From NCBI GenBank assembly GCA_044234005.1, contig JBIIJE010000151.1, positions 1 to 5,668 on the forward strand: 5,668 nucleotides of DNA, in the 5' to 3' direction. The position numbers were made by a program, and so were the translations under genes. Shown piece after piece: positions 1 to 5,668 of this stretch. Source of the stretch: OLB11 sp044234005 (GTDB lineage Bacteria > Bacteroidota > Bacteroidia > Chitinophagales > Chitinophagaceae). Below the pieces are notes generated by a model. It was not told the origin of the DNA. It saw only the letters and a program-made list of their open reading frames with translations, and searched no databases. Every line of letters starts with the position of its first letter. The stretch's first letter is position 1.

Positions 1-1
1 T

Positions 2-1426
2 TGGGGTGCGAATCGTTTTTTTACTGGGAATTCTTTAGTGCAAAATGATGTGCAATCAATTCCAAATTTACAACCTGCTAGTTTTGTTACTTCGCCTGAA
101 GGCGGATATGTGAATTTGGAAAATGCTGCTGAAACTTCAAGTAAAGCCGTTGTTCATATTAAAACGGAAACTAAATCGAAAATTGTTCAATATCAAAACC
201 CTTTTGGGGGTGATATATTTGATCAGTTATTTGGCAATCGCGGTGGACAAATGTTTCAGCAACCACCGCAAAACGCTAGCGGTTCGGGTGTAATTATTTC
301 AGCAGATGGCTACATTGTTACCAATAATCATGTGGTAGAAGGTGCCGATGAAGTGTCGGTTGTACTAAATAACAAAAGAACCTTAGTTGCAAGGGTAGTT
401 GGTAAAGATGCTTCTACAGATTTGGCTGTTTTGAAAGTTAATGAGTCGAATTTGCCTTTTATTTCTTACGGCAATTCAGATGATGTAAAACTAGGTCAAT
501 GGGTTTTGGCAGTTGGTTATCCGTTGACACTCGAAACTACTGTTACAGCGGGTATTGTAAGTGCCAAATATAGAAATATTGGTATCAATCAAAACAAATC
601 GGGTGGGAGTGCCATAGAAAGTTTTATTCAAACAGACGCGGCTGTGAACCCGGGTAATAGCGGTGGTGCTTTGGTGAATGCAAGAGGTGAATTAATTGGA
701 ATTAACTCTGCTATCGCCTCTCCAACAGGTTCTTATGCTGGATACTCATTTGCAATTCCATCTAATATTGTAAAGAAGGTGGTAGAAGACATGGTGAAAT
801 TCGGCAATGTGCAACGAGGTTATATGGGTATTAGTTATATCGATAATAAAATGGCAACATCCGAAGAAGTTGAAAAGTTAGGTCTTGATAAAGTGGATGG
901 TATTTATATTCGTACTGTCGAGAAAGGTAGCAGTGCAGAAGGAGCTGGTTTAAAAGAGGGTGATTTTATTACCAAAATAGGTTCGCGTATTGTTAGAACC
1001 GGTCCTGAAATGCAAGAGCAAATTGCCCAATACAGACCTGGTGATGTAATTGCAGTAACTTATAAAAGAGGCGGTAAGGAGAGTACTGTTAATGTAAAAT
1101 TGAAAAATAAACTAGGTAATACTGATATTGTAAGGAATGATGTAAGCAATGATTTAGGGATTAGTTTTCGAGAGCTTACACCACAAGAAAGTCGTAAAAT
1201 GAATGTGGAAGGTGGTTTATATATTACTGATATTCAAACTTCAGGTTTGATTGCTAAACAAACTCGTATGCGAAAATCATTTATTATTACACAAGTCAAT
1301 GATAAGGATGTTCGTACTCAAAAAGAATTTGAAAAATTATTGGCTTCAGACGAAAATGAGTTTCAATTAGGTGGAATCTATCCGAGTGCACAAGGGGTTT
1401 ATTACTATATGATTCGTATCGACTAA
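2..1426 (+). CDS. htrA: HtrA/DegP-family periplasmic serine endoprotease with two PDZ domains, 5' end cut by the window edge
   Basis: This is an envelope quality-control protease that degrades or refolds misfolded exported proteins. Residues are numbered from the GTG at 38. The trypsin-like domain covers about 30-250, with catalytic His98 (TNNHVV), Asp128 (DASTDLAVLKV) and Ser208 (GNSGGAL) all present, so it should be active. A Phe/Gly/Gln-rich stretch at 53-80 matches the LA loop of DegP. PDZ1 spans about 261-355, with GYMGI as the likely carboxylate-binding loop. PDZ2 spans about 371-462 and is more divergent. The frame stays open upstream of the GTG to base 2, adding 12 codons (WGANRFFTGNSL) that look like the end of a signal or anchor region. 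The GTG is therefore probably not the true start; the start and the signal or membrane segment should lie outside the window. The gene converges on the LOG gene and ends 48 bases from it. No disruption is seen. The family is certain; whether it equals DegP, DegQ or DegS is not. Confidence 0.95.
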   Translation, partial: WGANRFFTGNSLVQNDVQSIPNLQPASFVTSPEGGYVNLENAAETSSKAVVHIKTETKSKIVQYQNPFGGDIFDQLFGNRGGQMFQQPPQNASGSGVIISADGYIVTNNHVVEGADEVSVVLNNKRTLVARVVGKDASTDLAVLKVNESNLPFISYGNSDDVKLGQWVLAVGYPLTLETTVTAGIVSAKYRNIGINQNKSGGSAIESFIQTDAAVNPGNSGGALVNARGELIGINSAIASPTGSYAGYSFAIPSNIVKKVVEDMVKFGNVQRGYMGISYIDNKMATSEEVEKLGLDKVDGIYIRTVEKGSSAEGAGLKEGDFITKIGSRIVRTGPEMQEQIAQYRPGDVIAVTYKRGGKESTVNVKLKNKLGNTDIVRNDVSNDLGISFRELTPQESRKMNVEGGLYITDIQTSGLIAKQTRMRKSFIITQVNDKDVRTQKEFEKLLASDENEFQLGGIYPSAQGVYYYMIRID

Positions 1427-1466
1427 GGAAAATTTTTCCAGTTAGATATTTATAAAATAATTTATT

Positions 1467-1491
1467 AGGCTGGGTTAAGACTCAGCCTTTT
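1467..1491 (+). terminator. Rho-independent terminator after htrA, overlapping the end of the LOG gene
   Basis: Bases 1467-1488 form a stem of nine pairs (AGGCTGGGT with ACTCAGCCT, including one G-T wobble) and a four-base loop, TAAG. A short T tract (1488-1491) follows on the plus strand, which suits termination of htrA about 40 bases past its stop. The right arm and loop lie inside the last codons of the minus-strand LOG gene, whose stop codon is at 1475-1477. On the minus strand the hairpin is followed by AT-rich sequence without a clean T run, so termination in that direction is possible but weaker. This was read by eye; no folding energy was computed. Confidence 0.7.
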
Positions 1492-2212
1492 CATCTTCAA
1501 ACAACCATTTAATTGGTTTGAATTTTTTCTCGTATTGTAAACCAAATTTTGATATACTACTCTTAATATGATTGACTGTTGCTTCGATGCTATCGGTACA
1601 TAAAATGAGATTTAAATCATCAGGTGAAATCGTTTTTTTATCTGCTAAAGAATTTATGTATTCAATCAAATCTTTGTGAAAATCAGTATCGAAAATTATA
1701 ATCGGAAAATTCTTTATTTTCTGACATTGTACTAAAGTTAAAGCTTCAAACAGTTCATCTAAAGTGCCGAATCCTCCAGGCATTACTATAAAAGCGTATG
1801 AGTATTTGATGAGTAGCGTTTTTCTAACGAAAAAGTATTTAATGGTAACCCACTTATCTAAGTATGGATTATGAGTTTGCTCAAAAGGTAATTCTATATT
1901 GCAACCCACGCTTCTTCCTTTTACATCGCGAGCTCCCCGATTGGCGGCTTCCATGATACCAGGGCCACCACCTGTCATGATAGTAAAACCTAGTTTCGCA
2001 ATTTCTTGTGCAATTTGGCGTGCATTTTTATAATGAATATTGTTTTCATCGAAACGAGCTGAACCGAAAATGGTGACGCAAGGTCCTGCGAAATGAAGCG
2101 CCCTATAACCTTTGATGAAATCAATTACAGTTCTAATGGTTACTATTAAATCCTGGAATCTACTTTGTGGGCCTTCTAAAAATTTAATCTCTTCTAATTG
2201 ATTATTATCCAT
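1475..2212 (-). CDS. LOG-family (TIGR00730) nucleoside 5'-monophosphate phosphoribohydrolase, Rossmann fold
   Basis: Enzymes of this family cleave the N-glycosidic bond of nucleoside 5'-monophosphates, giving free base and ribose 5-phosphate. In plants they activate cytokinins; the E. coli relative PpnN acts on purine and pyrimidine monophosphates. They were once misannotated as lysine decarboxylases. The 245-residue protein shows a Rossmann start with FGSAR (49-53), GGGPGIMEAANRGA (81-94), VRK (129-131) and the family signature PGGFGTLDE (145-153), which supplies the phosphate-binding glycines and the catalytic Glu. An N-terminal extension of about 45 residues makes it longer than the roughly 190-residue LOG type, and it lacks the extra flanking domains of PpnN. 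There is no signal peptide, so it is cytoplasmic. The start is supported by a purine-rich ribosome site just upstream. It lies 14 bases after purL on the same strand, implying co-transcription. Family assignment is strong; the substrate is inferred. Confidence 0.93.
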   Translation of the reverse strand: MDNNQLEEIKFLEGPQSRFQDLIVTIRTVIDFIKGYRALHFAGPCVTIFGSARFDENNIHYKNARQIAQEIAKLGFTIMTGGGPGIMEAANRGARDVKGRSVGCNIELPFEQTHNPYLDKWVTIKYFFVRKTLLIKYSYAFIVMPGGFGTLDELFEALTLVQCQKIKNFPIIIFDTDFHKDLIEYINSLADKKTISPDDLNLILCTDSIEATVNHIKSSISKFGLQYEKKFKPIKWLFEDEKAES

Positions 2213-2217
2213 TTTTT

Positions 2218-2224
2218 TCCTTTC
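2218..2224 (-). promoter_or_regulatory. Ribosome binding site of the LOG gene
   Basis: On the minus strand the sequence GAAAGGA lies five A residues before the ATG ending at 2212. This AGGA-type Shine-Dalgarno fits the start choice. It sits between the tandem purL stop codons (TAA then TAG in frame, 2224-2229) and the LOG start, so the LOG gene has its own ribosome entry inside the purL mRNA. It is the clearest Shine-Dalgarno in the window; purL and the gene at 4752 have none that I can see. Confidence 0.65.
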
Positions 2225-2226
2225 TA

Positions 2227-4431
2227 TTAATTGAGCAACATGTTTTCGATTGCTTCATCATATATTTTTTTCCAAGTATCGATATCTCCCCAATTTGCAT
2301 CACCAACTTTTAAAGAACCATTAGTTACTTCGCCTAAAAATTCGAATGGAGTATTTTGAAGTAAGAGTTCAAATTCAGATTTTTTACCAGGGTTCACACT
2401 AACAATTATCCTGCCTTGCGCTTCCCCGAATAAATAAGCATCGTGGCGAATATGATTAGGCATATTTAAATTGAAGCCTAATGCTCTTTGCTTTGCACTT
2501 TCTACCAAACTTACAAACAAACCACCTTCTGCAAGATCATGTGCGGAATTTATAAGTTGCTTTTGTATAAGTCGTAATGTAGTTTGTTGCACTTCGTATT
2601 CCTCTTCTAAATTAAAATAAGGTGTGGGCGACAATTCCACTTGAAGAATCTTATGTAAATACTCACTGCTGCTGATATCATTTTGGCTTTTGCCAATTAA
2701 ATAAATTAAATCACCAGCCTGCTTAAAATCCATGGTCATTCTATTCTCAATATCGTCTATAACCCCAACCATACCAATCGTCGGTGTTGGATACACTGGG
2801 CCATCTGGCGATTGATTATAGAAGCTTACGTTCCCACCTGTTACAGGGGTGTCGAGTTTGCGACAAGCATCGCTCATACCTTTCAACGCGTACACGAATT
2901 GATAATAAACTTCAGGATTATATGGATTGCCAAAATTCAAGCAATTCGTGATTGCACTCGGTGTGGCTCCGCTACAAACTATGTTTCTTGCAGCTTCACA
3001 AACAGCTATCATGCCACCTATATGTGGATTGGCATGTACGTAACGACCATTGCAATCCACTGTACTTGCAATACCCTTATTTGTTTCTTTAATCCATGAA
3101 ACACAAGCATCGCTAGGTGCGTTGGTACTTACATTCGATGTGCCTACCATGCTATCATACTGATTGTAAATCCATCGTTTACTCGCTATGTTCGGTAAGG
3201 CAAGTATTTGTTCGGCAATGGCGCGTAAATCACTTAGTTCCTTAATTGAGTTAATATCAAACGCGTCTCTTTGTGCGAAATACGTTGGTTCTGTATATTC
3301 TCTTTCGTAAACAGGAGCTCCTCCACCTAGTACCAAGCTTTCAGCAGGTACTTCAGCGACTAATTCATCGTGCATGTAAAATTTCAAGCTTGGGTCTTTC
3401 GTTACTATACCGATTTCCTCACAGTGAATATCCCATTTATCAAAAATGTCGGTTACAGTTTTTTCATGACCTTTCTTTACTACAACAAGCATTCTTTCTT
3501 GGCTTTCACTGAGTAGCATTTCCCAAGCTTTCATTTCTTTTTGACGCGTAGGTACTTTATCTAAATGAATAATCATGCCATGTTCGCCTTTCGCACTCAT
3601 TTCCGATGTGCTACATGTAATACCAGCGGCTCCCATATCTTGCATGCCTATAAAGCTGTCTGTTTCTGCTAGTTCCATACAGGCTTCCAAGAGTTTTTTC
3701 TCTTGAAATGGATCGCCTACTTGTACGGCTGGTAAATCTTTTGCACTGTCTTCATTGATATCAGCACTTGCAAAACTTGCACCACCAATACCATCTTTAC
3801 CTGTATCGCTACCCACTATAAATACCAAATTGCCTTCTCCATACGAAGTGGCAGAAATGGTCTTGCCAGTCTTCATAATACCTACACTCATCGCGTTCAC
3901 AAGTGGATTCGTTTGATAGCAATCTTCAAAATAAATTTCACCGCCAACCGTCGGTACACCAAAGCAATTTCCGTAATGACTAATTCCTTTTACAACACCT
4001 TTCAATAGATGTTGAGTTTTAGCGTCTTTCAAATTTCCGAAACGAAGGCTATTGAGCGTGGCAATAGGCCGAGCTCCCATGGTAAAAATGTCGCGATGTA
4101 TTCCACCAACTCCAGTTGCAGCCCCTTGAAAGGGTTCAATAGCTGATGGGTGATTATGCGATTCTATTTTAAAACTACAAGCCCATCCATCACCAATATC
4201 TATCAGACCTGCATTCTCTTCGCCTGCTTTTGCCAATACCTTTGAGCCATCTTTGGGCAAGGTTTTCAGCCATTTAATTGAATTTTTATAACTGCAATGC
4301 TCACTCCACATCACGGAATACATGGCGGTTTCGGTAAAGTTGGGTGTTCTGCCAAGTACTTTTTTTATTGCTTCAAACTCTTGTTCTGTTAGACCTAATT
4401 TTTGTGCTTGTGCTAAAGTTGCTTCTTGCAT
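2227..4431 (-). CDS. purL: Phosphoribosylformylglycinamidine (FGAM) synthase, small type, subunit PurL
   Basis: PurL carries out the fourth step of de novo purine synthesis: ATP-dependent amidation of FGAR to FGAM, using ammonia from glutamine. At 734 residues it is the small type (B. subtilis PurL is about 740). It lacks the fused glutaminase of the roughly 1300-residue form and should need PurQ and PurS, which are not in this window. The protein is a tandem pair of PurM-like ATPase units. The first holds SEHCSYK (43-49), FKIESHNHPS (87-96), the FQGAATGVGG loop (101-110), GGEIYFED (163-170), QVGDPFQEKK (237-246) and DMGAAG (265-270). The second holds YDSMVGTS (425-432), ANPHIGGM (467-474), NCLNFGNP (496-503) and TGGNVSFYN (531-539), with HDLAEGG (631-637) and FGEAQGR (668-674) in its C-terminal part. 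It appears complete and undamaged. The ATG start aligns with the usual N-terminus although no Shine-Dalgarno precedes it. It leads the likely purL-LOG operon. Confidence 0.98.
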   Translation of the reverse strand: MQEATLAQAQKLGLTEQEFEAIKKVLGRTPNFTETAMYSVMWSEHCSYKNSIKWLKTLPKDGSKVLAKAGEENAGLIDIGDGWACSFKIESHNHPSAIEPFQGAATGVGGIHRDIFTMGARPIATLNSLRFGNLKDAKTQHLLKGVVKGISHYGNCFGVPTVGGEIYFEDCYQTNPLVNAMSVGIMKTGKTISATSYGEGNLVFIVGSDTGKDGIGGASFASADINEDSAKDLPAVQVGDPFQEKKLLEACMELAETDSFIGMQDMGAAGITCSTSEMSAKGEHGMIIHLDKVPTRQKEMKAWEMLLSESQERMLVVVKKGHEKTVTDIFDKWDIHCEEIGIVTKDPSLKFYMHDELVAEVPAESLVLGGGAPVYEREYTEPTYFAQRDAFDINSIKELSDLRAIAEQILALPNIASKRWIYNQYDSMVGTSNVSTNAPSDACVSWIKETNKGIASTVDCNGRYVHANPHIGGMIAVCEAARNIVCSGATPSAITNCLNFGNPYNPEVYYQFVYALKGMSDACRKLDTPVTGGNVSFYNQSPDGPVYPTPTIGMVGVIDDIENRMTMDFKQAGDLIYLIGKSQNDISSSEYLHKILQVELSPTPYFNLEEEYEVQQTTLRLIQKQLINSAHDLAEGGLFVSLVESAKQRALGFNLNMPNHIRHDAYLFGEAQGRIIVSVNPGKKSEFELLLQNTPFEFLGEVTNGSLKVGDANWGDIDTWKKIYDEAIENMLLN

Positions 4432-4751
4432 ACTGCTAAGTATTTATTGAGGATGCGAATTTAGTTAAGATATGGCAGTTTTATGATATGATTTTGCCAA
4501 CAATTTAAGAACTACTTTTTACATAGTTTGATGATCATACAACGCATACAATAAATTTTAGTAGATTTACTTTTGTGAAATATTGTTTTGATGAGATATG
4601 CTAAAAATAGAATGGTTTGTGGGGCTAAAGCAAGGGTGTAAATTTCTAATTGAGTAATCATGAGACTAACACTGTTATTTATAATATTTTGTCTCCGCAG
4701 TGCTTCTGAGACAGAGAATCTGGGGGAACGGAACTAACCATAATAGAATAA
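4432..4751. other. Divergent intergenic region between purL and a secreted-protein gene
   Basis: These 320 bases separate two genes that point away from each other, so promoters for both should lie here. On the plus strand TACTTTTG (4568-4575) matches the Bacteroidota -7 consensus TAnnTTTG, but no TTG sits at the expected -33 distance and it would leave a leader of about 170 bases. TATAAT at 4680-4685 also has no well-spaced partner. I found no convincing promoter for purL on the minus strand. Other elements are an 8-base palindrome ATGATCAT (4531-4538), a GC-richer patch (about 4691-4733) with inverted repeats, and a 49-codon open frame on the minus strand (4512-4661) that is probably not a gene. 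No tRNA or riboswitch is recognisable. Confidence 0.6.
4690..4713 (+). repeat. Small inverted repeat (stem-loop) upstream of the secreted-protein gene
   Basis: TGTCTC (4690-4695) and GAGACA (4708-4713) are perfect reverse complements around a 12-base loop. A further copy of TGAGAC at 4661-4666 can pair its GAGAC with the same GTCTC, so two mutually exclusive hairpins can be drawn. No T tract follows the second arm, so it is not a standard terminator. It would lie in the 5' leader of the gene at 4752 if transcription starts upstream. The stem is only six pairs and could be chance. Confidence 0.4.
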
Positions 4752-5668
4752 ATGAAAAAAGTAATCTATCTGCTAATATCTGTGATATCAATAACATCTG
4801 CAGTAAAGACAAATGCACAAAACAAAAGTGCTTACACTTGGATAGTAGGCAACAATGCCTCGTATGGGAAGTTTGACGGTACTAATAATAAACCGCAAAC
4901 AGGAAGTTTTTATACAATGAGTGCACCTAACTATCCCTATATTTTTGGAGGAGGGCATAGTAATATTTGCGATAGCATTACTGGTAAATTGCTATTTATT
5001 TGTAATGGCATGGTATTGTATGATACTCTCGGAAATATAATTGATAATGGTGACCATTTAGTACCAAATAGCATCTATAATAGAAATTCTTATCCTGATG
5101 AATTTGCCACACAAGCTTCATTAATATTGCCGAAAGGGAGTTATGGTGAGTATTATGTATTTATAACCACAGCAAGCGATAGCATGTATGCCACATGGAT
5201 GTTGCCGAATGCTACACGAACGCCAAATGATTTGTTGCTTTATAATGTGGTAGATATGAATGCCAATGGTGGAGCCGGTAAAGTGATAAAAAAAAATATA
5301 CCTTTAATAACCCATGCCGAAATGGGGCGTACCAATATGCAAGCTTGCCGCCATGCCAATGGTGTAGATTGGTGGCTGCTCAAAAAATCGGGTTATGAAA
5401 CAAATGAAATTACTCGCTTTTTGGTAACTAAGGATAGCATTTACGGACCTTATAAGCAAATTTTTTCAGAGCCCGATTTTGGTATTTGTGATGCCTTTGG
5501 GCAATCATGCTTTAGCAAAGATGGTAAAAAATATGCATCTGTTCAATGTAAGGGGAGGCAATTGTTTATGGCTGATTTTGACCGATGTAGTGGTGAGTTA
5601 AAGAATCCGAAAGTTTTTAATATTCCTATAGATAGCACCTCCTATGCTCCCTTTGATAATGTTGGGAA
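4752..5668 (+). CDS. Secreted Bacteroidota protein of unknown function, 3' end beyond the window
   Basis: The frame starts with ATG at 4752 and stays open to the last base, giving 305 residues of a longer protein. Residues 1-22 form a signal peptide: MKK, a hydrophobic core (VIYLLISVISI) and a likely signal peptidase I site TNA|Q after residue 22. The mature part is rich in Asn, Tyr, Gly and Ser. It includes CDSITGKLLFICNG (73-86), a run at 121-141 ending in YYVFITTAS, and ACRHANGVDWWLLKKSG (198-214). I recall this order (report of data, text like 'LLFYTDG', then 'ACRHANGRDWW') from large Bacteroidota exported proteins that end in type IX secretion or gliding-motility C-terminal domains, probably with a beta-propeller-like fold. 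That resemblance is from memory, and the C-terminal sorting domain, if any, is outside the window. No Shine-Dalgarno lies close to the start; the context is A-rich, as is common in this phylum. No enzymatic motif is recognised. Confidence 0.88.
   Translation, partial: MKKVIYLLISVISITSAVKTNAQNKSAYTWIVGNNASYGKFDGTNNKPQTGSFYTMSAPNYPYIFGGGHSNICDSITGKLLFICNGMVLYDTLGNIIDNGDHLVPNSIYNRNSYPDEFATQASLILPKGSYGEYYVFITTASDSMYATWMLPNATRTPNDLLLYNVVDMNANGGAGKVIKKNIPLITHAEMGRTNMQACRHANGVDWWLLKKSGYETNEITRFLVTKDSIYGPYKQIFSEPDFGICDAFGQSCFSKDGKKYASVQCKGRQLFMADFDRCSGELKNPKVFNIPIDSTSYAPFDNVG

Noticed and set aside
38..40. GTG as the true start of htrA
   Set aside because: The frame continues upstream to the window edge, and family members carry an N-terminal signal or anchor that is missing after this GTG; a 5'-truncated gene is the better reading.
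1427..1439. Palindrome GGAAAATTTTTCC directly after the htrA stop codon
   Set aside because: Symmetric but with almost no loop, so it is a poor RNA hairpin; the stem-loop at 1467-1488 is a far better terminator. An AT-rich palindrome of this size can be chance.
2812..3099. 95-codon open frame on the plus strand
   Set aside because: It lies fully antisense inside purL, whose conserved motifs are read from the other strand; its translation has no recognisable domain and no ribosome site.
3273..3512. 79-codon open frame on the plus strand
   Set aside because: Antisense shadow inside purL, covering a conserved part of the synthase; no independent coding evidence.
4531..4538. ATGATCAT palindrome as a purine repressor operator
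   Set aside because: It does not match an operator I know for Bacteroidota and is only 8 bases; no second copy was seen near the purL start.
4591..4641. Plus-strand frame of 16 codons starting ATG AGA TAT
   Set aside because: Too short, no ribosome site, and opposite to another short frame; no evidence of coding.
4432..4751. tRNA, riboswitch (purine type) or small RNA gene in the divergent region
   Set aside because: No cloverleaf, no purine-riboswitch core and no strong terminator could be recognised by eye on either strand.

Overview
The window looks like a piece of a low-GC chromosome of a Bacteroidota bacterium, plausibly near Chitinophagales or Sphingobacteriales. This rests on AT-rich sequence, weak or absent Shine-Dalgarno sites before most genes, an HtrA protease of the Bacteroidota type, a small-type (about 735 aa) PurL, and a secreted protein of the style that Bacteroidota export in large numbers. 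The placement is inferred from gene character; no rRNA or other taxonomic marker is present.

Layout from left to right. (1) Positions 2-1426, plus strand: an HtrA/DegP-family serine protease with two PDZ domains, cut at its 5' end by the window edge. (2) Positions 1427-1474: a short convergent gap, with a stem-loop that also runs into the end of the next gene. (3) Positions 1475-2212, minus strand: a LOG-family (TIGR00730) Rossmann-fold nucleotide phosphoribohydrolase. (4) Positions 2227-4431, minus strand: purL, FGAM synthase. It is transcribed towards the LOG gene, 14 bases from it, so the two very probably share an mRNA. (5) Positions 4432-4751: a divergent, gene-poor 320-base region with a GC-richer patch and small inverted repeats near 4661-4713. 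(6) Positions 4752 to the right edge, plus strand: the first 305 residues of a large secreted protein of unknown function, open at the window end.

Functionally, purL and the LOG gene form a likely purine unit: PurL builds purine nucleotides, and LOG enzymes release the base from nucleoside 5'-monophosphates. HtrA is a separate envelope quality-control gene, and the rightmost gene is a separate exported protein. Most of the window is housekeeping sequence. The parts worth a second look are the 320-base divergent intergenic region, the terminator that overlaps the LOG stop codon, and the purL-LOG pairing. I see no mobile element, CRISPR array, tRNA, rRNA or recognisable defence system.
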